From NCBI RefSeq assembly GCF_006540085.1, contig NZ_BJOG01000001.1, positions 868,001 to 932,000 of the forward strand: a stretch of 64,000 bases of DNA. Reading direction: 5' to 3'. Source of the stretch: Microbacterium oxydans (GTDB lineage Bacteria > Actinomycetota > Actinomycetes > Actinomycetales > Microbacteriaceae). This document shows, piece by piece, positions 35,586-43,389 of this stretch. The notes beneath the pieces are model-generated. The model was given only the letters and a program-made list of their open reading frames with translations. It did not search any database and had not been told where the DNA came from. Numbering within the stretch: the stretch's first letter is position 1; the number at the start of each line of letters is the position of its first letter. Both the position numbers and the translations under genes were made by a program.

Positions 35586-35694
35586 GGTGGTACCCGTGAA
35601 CGAACTCACGTCGGTGCTCCTCCAGGGAGACACGGTCGGGCGATAGGTCGTCCGGGAGCGCCGCTTCTTCGCCGCACTCCCGAGAGGTACGACC
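35586..35694 (+). promoter_or_regulatory. Candidate attenuator leader before the hydrolase gene
   Basis: GGTCGT (35646-35651) pairs with ACGACC (35689-35694), and CGGGAG (35653-35658) with CTCCCG (35677-35682). The hydrolase ribosome binding site GAGAGG (35682-35687) lies between the two stems. GGTGGTACC (35586-35594) can pair 8 of 9 with GGTACGACC (35686-35694), giving an alternative fold. A 16-codon ORF fills the space. Confidence 0.5.
35596..35646 (+). CDS. Putative 16-residue leader peptide
   Basis: GTG start behind an excellent GAGGAGG ribosome binding site, encoding MNELTSVLLQGDTVGR. The stop codon touches the stem that encloses the ribosome binding site of the next gene. This layout is that of antibiotic- or metabolite-responsive leader peptides. 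I do not recognise the peptide. Confidence 0.5.
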   Translation: MNELTSVLLQGDTVGR

Positions 35695-36444
35695 ATGCAT
35701 TTCACTTCACGACGAATCCTCGACGACCGCGTCACCGAGCGCACGTTCACACTCGGCGACGTCTCCGGCATCCTGTGGACGCCGCCCGCCGCAACGCCGA
35801 CCGCTCCCGTCCCGCTCATCCTCATGGGCCAGCCCGGCGGCATCGGCATGCGGCGCATGTATCCGAGACTGGTCGCGCGTGCCCGCAACGCCAGCGCGCA
35901 GGGCTTCGCCGCCGCGACTATCGAGCTGCCGGGGGCAGGCGAACGCGCTCCACTGCCCGGCGCCGAGCTCGCCAGGGCCGACCTCGTTCGAGCGATCACC
36001 GCGGGAGAGAAGCCTTCCGCGGATGTCGTGGACCGGCTGATCCTCCCTCTGGTCGACCGGGCTGTTCCCGAATGGCAGGCGACGCTCGACGAGGCCCTCG
36101 GGCTTCCGGAGATCGGCGACCGGGTCGCGTTCTCCGGAGGGGTGATCGCGATCGGCACCCGCCTCGCCGCGATGGATGCACGCATCGTGGCCGCCGGACT
36201 CTTCGCCGGCAGCTTCGTCCCACGCTCGACGATGGCAGAGGCCCGACGGGTGACGATCCCGCTGCACGTGCTGCTCCAGTGGGACGACGAGGGCAACGAC
36301 CGCCAGATGGCACTCGACCTGTTCGATGCATTCGGCTCGACGGAGAAGACGCTGTACGCCAACATGGGCGGCCACACCGGAGTGCCGGCGTTCGCCGGGG
36401 AGGACGCCGCCCGGTTCTTCGCCCGTCACCTCGGGGGTGCGTGA
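35695..36444 (+). CDS. Alpha/beta hydrolase family protein
   Basis: 249 residues, cytoplasmic. The fold is suggested by LILMGQPGGIGMRRM (oxyanion-hole strand), IELPGAGERAPLPG, the nucleophile region RVAFSGGVIAIG, PLHVLLQWDDEGND with the acid residue, and NMGGHTGVP with a terminal His. The nucleophile motif reads A-F-S-G-G rather than G-x-S-x-G, so the first Gly is replaced. Esterase or dienelactone hydrolase-like activity is likely, with unknown substrate. Expression may depend on the leader peptide upstream. Confidence 0.75.
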   Translation: MHFTSRRILDDRVTERTFTLGDVSGILWTPPAATPTAPVPLILMGQPGGIGMRRMYPRLVARARNASAQGFAAATIELPGAGERAPLPGAELARADLVRAITAGEKPSADVVDRLILPLVDRAVPEWQATLDEALGLPEIGDRVAFSGGVIAIGTRLAAMDARIVAAGLFAGSFVPRSTMAEARRVTIPLHVLLQWDDEGNDRQMALDLFDAFGSTEKTLYANMGGHTGVPAFAGEDAARFFARHLGGA

Positions 36445-36793
36445 GGGCAGGAGGCCGAGTGATCTGACCGGGGCGCGGAGGCGAGGCGCTCGCCGAGGGG
36501 GAGGGATCCGGCGAACGCCCCGTCTGCACCCGATGCCTGCGAGCGCGGCCCCCCACGATCTCGCGCTACGACCGGAGCACGATCAGGATGCGCCTGATGG
36601 AGCCGGAATGCAATGCACTCCCGCGTTTAACGGCACAGTCTGGACAAAAGTCCCTGCCGAGAACCCCACGACCGTGGCGCCGGATCCGTCCGGACGGTTC
36701 CCGCTCCTGTCAAGGCCCGATACGTCGAGGACGGATCATCCTAAAGTCATCGAATGCCGCCCTTGACCCGACGGGTGGCAGGAGGACTCGCCG
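36445..36793. other. 349-bp intergenic region before the protein kinase
   Basis: No credible gene. A patch less GC-rich than its surroundings (36606-36660) includes GGACAAAAGTCC (36642-36653). TAAAGT (36742-36747) could be the kinase -10 box. Short ORFs crossing it have atypical composition. Confidence 0.45.
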
Positions 36794-38218
36794 ATGACCG
36801 AAGACTCTGCGCCCACCGACTCTGCGCCCACGCAAGAGCTGCTCGGCGGGCGCTATCAGCTGCGGGAGTGCGTCGGACAGGGCGGAATGGCCCGCGTGTA
36901 CCGCGCCGACGATGTCCTGCTCGGCCGGACAGTGGCGATCAAGCTGCTGAACGGGGGGAGCGAGGGCGTTCCGTCCGAACGCGCGCGCAGCGAGATGACG
37001 CTGCTGGCCTCGCTCAACCACCCCGCGATGGTCACGCTCTATGACGCCCAACTGGTGCCGGGCAAAGCCGAGTACCTGGTGATGGAGTTCGTCGACGGCC
37101 CGACCCTCTCCGCCCGCATCGCCCAGGGCCCCGTGCCGCCGACCGACGTGGCCATGATCGCCGCGGATCTCGCCGAAGCGCTGCATGTGGTGCACGGTGC
37201 CGGCGTGGTGCACCGCGATGTGAAGCCGTCGAACGTGCTGCTCTCGCCCACCTCGCTTCCGGGGAGCCGTTCGGGCGCGAAGCTCGCCGACTTCGGTATC
37301 TCCGTGCTCGTCGACGATGCCCGGCTGACGTCGCCCGGTGTCGTGATCGGCACTGCTGCGTACCTCGCCCCCGAGCAACTCCGGGGCGCGCCTCCTGCTC
37401 CGGCGGCCGACATCTACTCCCTGGGACTCGTGCTGCTGGAGGCGCTCACCGGGAAGCGGGCGTTCGGCCAGGCGGAGGGGATCGGTGCGGCGATGGCGCG
37501 TCTCATCGAGGTCCCTGAGGTGCCGAGATCCGTGGGTCCGCAGTGGGCCGATCTGCTGACCCGGATGGTGGCGATCGCCCCCGAGGACCGGCCCAGTGCC
37601 GCTGCCGTGTTCGCCGCGGCGTCCATGCTCGCGTCTGCGCCGGCCATCCCGCCTCGCCCTCCCGTGCCCGTGATCGCCCCTCCGGTCCCGGCCACGAGTG
37701 CCGCTTCTGCTGCTGCCACCACCGCACCGACACTGCTCCTCTCCTCGAAGCCTTCGGACCGTGTGGTGCCCACGCGTCGCCCGACGCGACGGTGGGGAGT
37801 GATCGGCACCGCCGCTGCCGCGGTCGTCGCCGCCTCCGTGCTCGTGGGGGTGTGGGCGGCAGGTCAAGGGTTCGGAGACACCGGCGACCTGGAGACCGGC
37901 GATGTCGATTCCGTCGTCACCGAGCAGACGCCGGGAAGCTCGCCCTCGCCGGATCCGACACCGGATCAGGCTGACGCGCAGCAGGACACCTCCGGGACTG
38001 TCGTCCCCGTCGTCCCGGCTGAGAACACGCAGCCGACACACGTCGATCAGGTCGTCGATCAGACGAAGGACGAGCGCAAGGCGGCGGAGCAGGCGGCCAA
38101 GGACGAGCGCAAGGCGCAGGAGGAAGCCCAGAAGAAGGCCGATCAGGAGCAGAAGAACGCAGACAAGGAACAGGAGAAGGCGGACAAGGAGCAGGAGAAG
38201 CGCGACGCGAAGAACTAG
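36794..38218 (+). CDS. Membrane-bound Ser/Thr protein kinase, PknB-like kinase domain without PASTA repeats
   Basis: 474 residues. The kinase domain spans about 19-290: GQGGMARVYRA loop, Lys50 in VAIK, HRDVKPSN with Asp142, DFG with Asp166, and APEQLRG. A Pro-rich linker is followed by one membrane helix near residues 337-358. The extracellular part is not a PASTA domain but a 110-residue tail rich in Thr, Pro and Gln, ending in a Lys/Glu/Gln coiled-coil-like region (DERKAAEQAAKDERKAQEEA and onward). A GCAGGAGG ribosome binding site precedes the ATG. Targets are unknown. Confidence 0.93.
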   Translation: MTEDSAPTDSAPTQELLGGRYQLRECVGQGGMARVYRADDVLLGRTVAIKLLNGGSEGVPSERARSEMTLLASLNHPAMVTLYDAQLVPGKAEYLVMEFVDGPTLSARIAQGPVPPTDVAMIAADLAEALHVVHGAGVVHRDVKPSNVLLSPTSLPGSRSGAKLADFGISVLVDDARLTSPGVVIGTAAYLAPEQLRGAPPAPAADIYSLGLVLLEALTGKRAFGQAEGIGAAMARLIEVPEVPRSVGPQWADLLTRMVAIAPEDRPSAAAVFAAASMLASAPAIPPRPPVPVIAPPVPATSAASAAATTAPTLLLSSKPSDRVVPTRRPTRRWGVIGTAAAAVVAASVLVGVWAAGQGFGDTGDLETGDVDSVVTEQTPGSSPSPDPTPDQADAQQDTSGTVVPVVPAENTQPTHVDQVVDQTKDERKAAEQAAKDERKAQEEAQKKADQEQKNADKEQEKADKEQEKRDAKN

Positions 38219-38251
38219 TGCTGCCCGACCCGATCGGCCCACCCGACCCGA

Positions 38252-38686
38252 TCAGCCCGCGGCGGCGCGCTCCCCGTCGGAGTTCGGCGTCCAGCCGTAC
38301 CAGCCGCCGTCCGTGGCCATCACGGCCCAGTCGCCGCAGACGAAGACGGTCTTCGCCCTGTACGGATCGGGGGCGCCGTCGAGCGTCCAGGACGGCGCCG
38401 ACTGCCGCTCGACCTCGGTGCAGGCATCGGCGAGGTCGGAAGCGCTGGTGAGGAGGATGACCGCGTCCTCGGCCTTCTCGACCGTCGAGGTGCGCACGGT
38501 GATCTGCGAGGAGTCTGCGGGAATCCAGTCCGCGTCGACCTCCGCCCCCTTCGCGAAAGCGGCCGCATCGTCGAAGGTGGAGGTGGACTGCTTGTGGACG
38601 ATGCTGTCGAAGGCAGAGCATCCGCTGAGGGAGAGTGCGCCCACGACGATCAGGGCGGAGGCGGCGAGAAGCGGTCGTACGTTCAT
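38252..38686 (-). CDS. Predicted lipoprotein of unknown function
   Basis: 144 residues. The signal peptide ends in the lipobox LSLSGC (Cys at about 22), so the protein should be lipid-anchored outside the membrane. The mature part carries two further Cys (LADACTEVE and FVCGDWAV) that may form a disulfide, and ends in GGWYGWTPNSDGE. ATG 38686 is chosen for the signal peptide. It converges with the kinase gene. Confidence 0.75.
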   Translation of the reverse strand: MNVRPLLAASALIVVGALSLSGCSAFDSIVHKQSTSTFDDAAAFAKGAEVDADWIPADSSQITVRTSTVEKAEDAVILLTSASDLADACTEVERQSAPSWTLDGAPDPYRAKTVFVCGDWAVMATDGGWYGWTPNSDGERAAAG

Positions 38687-38902
38687 GCCCCCAGCCTCGC
38701 GGCTGTGACGCCCTCGCGGCATCCCTCGCGCGAGGTATCGGCGTACCTCGGACGGATGACTCGTGGGTCGTGTCGTGAGTCGTTCCGCGACGCTCGACGG
38801 TCCGGATGTCCCCCATGTGTGCGATGCTGGAGAGGACCACTCAGCGATCATCTCGGTCGCGCCTCTGGCACGGGTTCCCGTGGCGAAACAGAGGAGCGCC
38901 TC

Positions 38903-39241
38903 ATGGGCAGGTTCATCTATGAAGGCGACGTCAAGACCGAGATCGAGGATCGTGCGCTGACGCACATCCAGCTCGTCATGACCGCGAAACTCCGTCGAGG
39001 CGAGCCGTTCGGTTTCAGCTGGAAGGAAGACGTCAGCATCGGCGGCGGACGCACGACCGTCTGGGTGCATGGCGGCAGCGCGCTCGTCTTCAAGTACAGC
39101 GGGAGTCGTCAGCCCTCGATCAATCGCGAGTGGATCGAAGCGCTTGCTTTCACCGCGAACTCGCCGAGCGGTCTGTATCTCGTGCCAGAGCCGGTGGACG
39201 CCGCGCCCCGCGAGCCGAACCGGGTGCTCGAGCGGGCGTGA
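38903..39241 (+). CDS. DUF7882-like small protein
   Basis: 112 residues, soluble. The pattern MGRFIYEGD ... IEDRALTHIQLVMTAKLRRGEPF, then GGGRTTVWVHGGSALVFKY and INREWIEALAF, matches short proteins common in Microbacteriaceae. A paralogue lies at 40159, sharing the MG-x-Y start, the KLRR motif and the W-x-H strand. Function is unknown; database names such as DNA ligase-like are not supported by any motif here. GAGGAG is the ribosome binding site. Confidence 0.7.
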   Translation: MGRFIYEGDVKTEIEDRALTHIQLVMTAKLRRGEPFGFSWKEDVSIGGGRTTVWVHGGSALVFKYSGSRQPSINREWIEALAFTANSPSGLYLVPEPVDAAPREPNRVLERA

Positions 39242-39247
39242 CCCAGA

Positions 39248-39295
39248 ACGACGCATCCGCCCACGGTCGATTCGGCCGCGAACGGATGCGGTCGT
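39248..39295. terminator. Bidirectional terminator between convergent small genes
   Basis: GCATCCG (39253-39259) and CGGATGC (39283-39289) pair, and flanking ACGAC/GTCGT extends the stem past one bulge. Confidence 0.55.
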
Positions 39296-39309
39296 CATCT
39301 GCCGGGGGT

Positions 39310-39459
39310 TCAGCCGCCGGACGGGTTCTCGAGCGGTTTCCCGTCTTCGTCGGTGGTCTCGTCCTCGAGCACCTCTTCGGTGTCCGGAGCGCCTCCCGAT
39401 GCGGTGTCGGCCTCCTCATCGGAGCCGGGGGTGCCCTGGGTGTTCTTCGGATCGCTCAT
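39310..39459 (-). CDS. Small acidic protein, 49 residues
   Basis: Sequence of low complexity, rich in Asp, Glu, Thr and Gly, beginning MSDPKNTQGTPGSDEEADTA; likely disordered. It has a strong GAGGAG ribosome binding site, which argues for real translation. Two similar acidic mini-proteins lie at 41115 and 41332, the latter also starting MSDP. No function is known to me. Confidence 0.6.
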   Translation of the reverse strand: MSDPKNTQGTPGSDEEADTASGGAPDTEEVLEDETTDEDGKPLENPSGG

Positions 39460-39549
39460 GCTTCTCTCCTCTCGTCGGGACTGGCGACGGTAGTCCTCGG
39501 TGCCGATCGGCGTCAGGGGGTTGACCGCGCGCGGGCGCAGGGGTGCTGA

Positions 39550-39555
39550 TAATCT
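39550..39555 (+). promoter_or_regulatory. -10 box of a leaderless promoter for the four-helix membrane protein
   Basis: TAATCT ends 7 nt before the ATG at 39563. Confidence 0.5.
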
Positions 39556-39562
39556 GCGGGCC

Positions 39563-40093
39563 ATGCAGCCACCCGAAGACGAGCATCCTCGATCGGGCGG
39601 AGAGTCGGCCGACGTCGTCACCGCCGCGATCAAGGAGCGGATCTACGCCACCTTCACCGGCCTCGCCATCGTGCTCGTCCAGAACTCGAACGTCGAGCAC
39701 ACCAGCGCCGCGCGGGCGAGCATCACCCTTCTCGTCGGCATCGTCGCGATCGCGGTGGCCGGGTTCGTGGCAGAGCTCCTTGCCCACCTGGCCGTGCACG
39801 CGACCTTCCCTGATCGGCGGGAGTTCGTGCGGATGCTCCGCCTCACGAGCACGGCGATCGCCTCGGCGGCCATCCCGCTCCTTGTGCTCCTCCTCGCGGT
39901 GGTGGACTGGATCGAGCTGGGCACCGCTCTCACGATCGCCTCGATCGTCTACGTCGCCATCCTCGGGTTGATCGGGTACATCGCCGTCCGTCGTACCCGA
40001 GCGCCTTGGTGGAAGCAGGTGATCGCGCTGGGGATCCTGGTCGCCCTCGGCGGGCTGGCCATCCTCATCCAGCAGCTCGCCCACGGACACTGA
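39563..40093 (+). CDS. Integral membrane protein of unknown function
   Basis: 176 residues, four membrane helices (about 50-75, 92-115, 118-142, 150-172) and a short hydrophilic N-terminus. No signature residues of a transporter or enzyme are visible. Leaderless expression is likely from TAATCT 7 nt upstream. It is followed by a DUF7882-like gene with its own promoter. Confidence 0.7.
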   Translation: MQPPEDEHPRSGGESADVVTAAIKERIYATFTGLAIVLVQNSNVEHTSAARASITLLVGIVAIAVAGFVAELLAHLAVHATFPDRREFVRMLRLTSTAIASAAIPLLVLLLAVVDWIELGTALTIASIVYVAILGLIGYIAVRRTRAPWWKQVIALGILVALGGLAILIQQLAHGH

Positions 40094-40146
40094 GGGCTCT
40101 GCTCCCGCGTCGGGCGCCGGAACCCGAGAAATGTCCTGCTCCGGAG

Positions 40147-40152
40147 TAATCT
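40147..40152 (+). promoter_or_regulatory. -10 box of a leaderless promoter for the second DUF7882-like gene
   Basis: TAATCT ends 6 nt before the ATG at 40159. Confidence 0.5.
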
Positions 40153-40158
40153 CAGAGG

Positions 40159-40455
40159 ATGGGAACTCTCGAGTACAACAGCTCTCGTCCTCCGATCAAG
40201 GTCGACGACGCGACGTTGGCGCACCTGAAGATCGTGATCGGCACCAAGCTGCGTCGACACGAGAGTTTCATGATGACGTGGCTGCCCGAGGAGAAGAACC
40301 CCGCCGGTCGTCTCACCATCTGGATGCACCCCGCGATCCCGCTGATCCTCGCGTTCGACGGCTCGTCCATGCCCGAGATCGACACCAAGCGGATCGAGCG
40401 CATGATGGAGCACCTCAACGCGCGCGGTGAGCTCGTCCTCGATCAGCTCGGCTGA
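40159..40455 (+). CDS. DUF7882-like small protein, second copy
   Basis: 98 residues. MGTLEYNSSRPPIKVDDATL, HLKIVIGTKLRRHESFMMTW and GRLTIWMHPAIPLILAFDG align with the protein at 38903, so the two are diverged paralogues 0.9 kb apart. No catalytic motif is evident. The gene is leaderless, unlike its paralogue, which has a ribosome binding site. Confidence 0.7.
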   Translation: MGTLEYNSSRPPIKVDDATLAHLKIVIGTKLRRHESFMMTWLPEEKNPAGRLTIWMHPAIPLILAFDGSSMPEIDTKRIERMMEHLNARGELVLDQLG

Positions 40456-40479
40456 ACACGTCCGCTCGTCCCGCTTCCC

Positions 40480-40485
40480 TATAGT
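40480..40485 (+). promoter_or_regulatory. -10 box of a leaderless lipoprotein promoter
   Basis: TATAGT ends 6 nt before the ATG at 40492. Confidence 0.55.
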
Positions 40486-40491
40486 GGGGTC

Positions 40492-41064
40492 ATGCGACGT
40501 CGCTCCGCCCTGGCCCTCGGTCTGTCCGCCGTCCTTCTGTTGACGGGGTGCGCCTCCGCGGTGGGCGACGGCTCCGCCGCGCCCACGTCCGAACCCACCG
40601 CCACGCAGAGCGCACCGCCCGCGGGAGTCGACGCAGCAGCCGAGGAGCAGGCACAGGCCTGGCTGGATGCGGCCGTCGTGCCGCCGGGGGCAGTGCGCGT
40701 GACCGAGAAGCCGGTCTCGTTCGGCTCGTACCAGGGGTGGCCGTGCCAGCCGGTCGCCCAGCTCGAGGGCTACTGGACCGTGGCCGACTCGACGGTTGCA
40801 GGGGCTGCGAACTGGTTGCGAGACAACCCGACAGCGGATCTCGTCAGCACGGCATCGGGCATGGCGTGGCCCGAGGATCCGAACCTCGACGGCGTGCTCA
40901 TCGGCTACATCCCCGCCGACGAATCGCAGCAGGGCGTCGTCTACACCGTCGCGAAGATGGACTCGGGCGTCGCGATCCGGGCGGAGGTCGCGGCCCTCAG
41001 CGCTTCGGCGACGTGTCCTTCCCTCGCGCCCGGAGAGATGCTGGGCAAGCCGGGACAAGGCTGA
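40492..41064 (+). CDS. Predicted lipoprotein of unknown function
   Basis: 190 residues. The signal peptide (about 1-19) ends in the lipobox LLLTGC, then a Ser/Thr/Pro-rich linker. The mature domain begins near residue 48 and contains two Cys (WPCQPV and ATCPSL) that may form a disulfide. No enzyme motif is seen. Leaderless from TATAGT. A hairpin terminator overlaps the stop codon. Confidence 0.75.
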   Translation: MRRRSALALGLSAVLLLTGCASAVGDGSAAPTSEPTATQSAPPAGVDAAAEEQAQAWLDAAVVPPGAVRVTEKPVSFGSYQGWPCQPVAQLEGYWTVADSTVAGAANWLRDNPTADLVSTASGMAWPEDPNLDGVLIGYIPADESQQGVVYTVAKMDSGVAIRAEVAALSASATCPSLAPGEMLGKPGQG

Positions 41065-41094
41065 GCGCCCCCGCGGAAGTCCGCGAAGGCGCTC
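41063..41094 (+). terminator. Terminator after the lipoprotein gene
   Basis: GAGCGCC (41063-41069) pairs with GGCGCTC (41088-41094), and GCGGA with TCCGC inside. The stem begins at the stop codon. Confidence 0.65.
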
Positions 41095-41114
41095 CTCTCA
41101 CCTGCTGAAGGCCG

Positions 41115-41285
41115 TCAGTCTTTGCCGGGGTTCTCGGCGTCGGTGCTGTCGTCCGTGCCGGCGTCCTTGTCCGTCGGCGGCACGGTCGGCGGGGTTCCCT
41201 TGCCGTCCTCGGCCCCGAGGTTGTCGTTGTCCTCCGGCCCGGGAGAGGGCTCGGTGCTGATGTCGTTCCGGTCGTTCGTGCTCAC
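41115..41285 (-). CDS. Small acidic protein, 56 residues
   Basis: GTG start behind GGAGG with 5-nt spacing. The product is Asp/Glu/Pro/Thr-rich and disordered (TEPSPGPEDNDNLGAEDGKG and so on). It resembles the acidic mini-proteins at 39310 and 41332 in composition rather than in alignable sequence. Confidence 0.55.
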   Translation of the reverse strand: MSTNDRNDISTEPSPGPEDNDNLGAEDGKGTPPTVPPTDKDAGTDDSTDAENPGKD

Positions 41286-41331
41286 GGGAGCCTCCTTGGT
41301 CGCTGTGGGTTCTCGACGCGCGTCGACGTTC

Positions 41332-41481
41332 TCAGGGCAGGTCTTCGACGTCGATGCCGTCCTCGTCGCCGTCGCCGTCGCCGTCGTCATCGATGTCGTC
41401 GTCGGTCGATGGCATGTCCGGGTCGATGCCCTGGGCTTCGACCTCGGGGGTGTCGTCTGAGTGGTGCTGGGGATCTGACAT
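41332..41481 (-). CDS. Small Asp-rich protein, 49 residues
   Basis: Starts MSDPQHHSDD and ends in an extended run of Asp and Gly residues, with about 40 percent acidic residues overall. Upstream, GGAGAACCGC could serve as ribosome binding site. Calcium or metal binding by the Asp run is conceivable but not shown. The gene lies just upstream, on the same strand, of the acidic gene at 41115. Confidence 0.55.
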   Translation of the reverse strand: MSDPQHHSDDTPEVEAQGIDPDMPSTDDDIDDDGDGDGDEDGIDVEDLP

Positions 41482-41627
41482 GCGGTTCTCCGATCGATCA
41501 GTGGGCTGGACGACCAGTGTCGCCTGACTTCCGTGCGGTCCGTCTGCCCGTTGACAGGTGGGCGCCCGTGAGCGGACAATCCCGGTTGCAGCTCGGCGGG
41601 CGTGCGCTCGGGGGAAAGGGGGAGGGG

Positions 41628-43028
41628 TCAGCGGCGGGTGCGGGCTCGGGTCTTCGCGACGCTGGCGAGGGTGGCGCGGACGGGGGTTCCGAGGTAGAGG
41701 CCGAGCGAGGCACCGGAGGCCAGACCGATCCCGATCACGGCCGCATCGATGAGGGAACCGCCGGCGAGCAGCATCCCCGTCGACGTGCCCGCCGCGTGGA
41801 CCATCTCGAGCAGGCCCTGGAACACGGCCACTCCGGGAACGAGCGGCACGATCGCCGCCGTGGTCACCGCGACCGAGGGGACATGCAGGTTTCGCGCGAT
41901 CAGCATCCCGAGGAAGCTCGCCAGCAGCGCGCCCACCGCGCTCGCCGCCGCGGGGTGCAGGTTCAGCGCCACCGATCCCGTGTAGCCCGCGAGGGTCACG
42001 GCGCTCAGGAGCGCGCTGACCAGGATGATCCGGATGCCGGCGCCGTTGAACACCGCGACGGCGACCGCGATGATGATCGCACCGGCGAACTGGTTCACGG
42101 GCGGCCCGAACGGTGCGGGGTCGTCCGGGAGGTCCATCGTGAAGCCCAGGACGCCGCCGAGTTCGAGGCCGACGAGGATGCCGATCACCACGCCGAGGGT
42201 CTGCATGGTTAGATCCAGGATGCGCCCGCCTGCGGTGAGGGCGAAGCCGTCGATCGCATCCTGTGCCGCGCCGACCACCGTGAGACCGGCGAGCATCAAC
42301 ACGATGCCCGAGGCCACGATGATCGATGGGCGGATGCCGACGAACGGCTCGATCCCCGCGGTGCCGAGCGCCGAGACCACCACGGCCACGATCGTCGTCA
42401 CCAGGCCTCCCGCGATCTGGCTGAAGAACAGGGGGACGCGGAGTCGCGCGAGCCCGGCCTGGGTCAGGGCTGCGCACAGCGCGGCGACGAATGTGAGTCC
42501 GACGATGATCGGTGCGGCACCGAGCATGATGCTGACCCCGACCGCGAGCAGAGCGCGCGCGACGATCACGACCGGCTGCTGGTAGCGGAACGGCACACGC
42601 CGGATGGCACGGAACGTGGTGCGGGCGGATTCGAGGTCGAGGCCGCCGTCGATGTCGGCGACCAGGGCCTGCACACGCTGCAGCTTCGCGTGGTCGGGCG
42701 CGGTCACCCGCACCACCCGCACCAGGGTCTCGGGCCAGACCTCGCCGCTCAGGTGGAACGACACCGTGATGGAGTTGTACGTGACGTCGACCTGCACGCC
42801 GCGCATCCCGTAGGCGTCGCACACCCGCGTGATCGCGAGCGTGACCTCGTGCGCGGAGGCGCCGACGGCGAACATCGACTCCCCGATGCGCGTCGCGAGG
42901 TCGAGCACGCGGGGGACCGTGCGCTCGTCGATGACGGGCATGGCCTCGGTGTGCGCGACCGCTGACGGATCGGTGTGCAACAGGCGACGTACGGAGGAGA
43001 GCAGCGGCCGGCGGGAGTTCGCGGACAT
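41628..43028 (-). CDS. Threonine/serine exporter family protein (ThrE type)
   Basis: About 466 residues. The N-terminal 110 residues are cytoplasmic and contain the ThrE domain start (RIGESMFAVGASAHEVTLAI, GVQVDVTYNSITVSFHL). The rest holds about ten membrane helices in two blocks, including IRPSIIVASGIVLMLAGLTV and VPLVPGVAVFQGLLEM. Relatives export threonine and serine with the proton gradient. ATG 43028 is preferred because GAGAGA lies 9 nt upstream; ATG 43037 is the alternative. Confidence 0.88.
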   Translation of the reverse strand: MSANSRRPLLSSVRRLLHTDPSAVAHTEAMPVIDERTVPRVLDLATRIGESMFAVGASAHEVTLAITRVCDAYGMRGVQVDVTYNSITVSFHLSGEVWPETLVRVVRVTAPDHAKLQRVQALVADIDGGLDLESARTTFRAIRRVPFRYQQPVVIVARALLAVGVSIMLGAAPIIVGLTFVAALCAALTQAGLARLRVPLFFSQIAGGLVTTIVAVVVSALGTAGIEPFVGIRPSIIVASGIVLMLAGLTVVGAAQDAIDGFALTAGGRILDLTMQTLGVVIGILVGLELGGVLGFTMDLPDDPAPFGPPVNQFAGAIIIAVAVAVFNGAGIRIILVSALLSAVTLAGYTGSVALNLHPAAASAVGALLASFLGMLIARNLHVPSVAVTTAAIVPLVPGVAVFQGLLEMVHAAGTSTGMLLAGGSLIDAAVIGIGLASGASLGLYLGTPVRATLASVAKTRARTRR

Positions 43029-43037
43029 ATGGTCCAT

Positions 43038-43389
43038 TCTCTCGCCGGTGCCGCCGATCGCGCGGAAGACTGTCCGGTCCTCCGCGACCCGAACGCGGAG
43101 GACCGGCGAAATCGAGTGAGCGGGTGCGCAGACGCACCCACCCCCGAGCCGCCGCCCGGACCCGAGAGAGAATCCGAACACGCCGCCGGTTCGACCGACG
43201 TAGAGCGCTGAAGCGGCTCTTCGTGTCGGCCACGATACGCGGGAACCGCGGCAACACTGCCATCGGGCACCCTCCCTTGACGTTAACCCCGACGCGCTGG
43301 TATCGACGTGGTGAGCATAGTTAGCGTCTGAGAGGGCCGCGATGCAACCCCCTTGGGTGTGCTGCGCCGATCGTGGCACCGTCGCGGAT
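43038..43389. other. 352-bp intergenic region with a candidate promoter
   Basis: No credible gene. TTGACG (43277-43282) and TATCGA (43301-43306), 18 bp apart, could form a plus-strand promoter for the gene at 43390. The remainder shows short GC-rich ORFs without family likeness. Confidence 0.4.

Noticed and set aside
36326..36766. A 146-codon gene before the protein kinase
   Set aside because: It starts inside the hydrolase gene, lacks a ribosome binding site, and its composition is atypical.
43124..43324. A 66-codon basic protein in the gap at 43.1-43.4 kb
   Set aside because: Arg-rich GC artefact without translation signals or family likeness.
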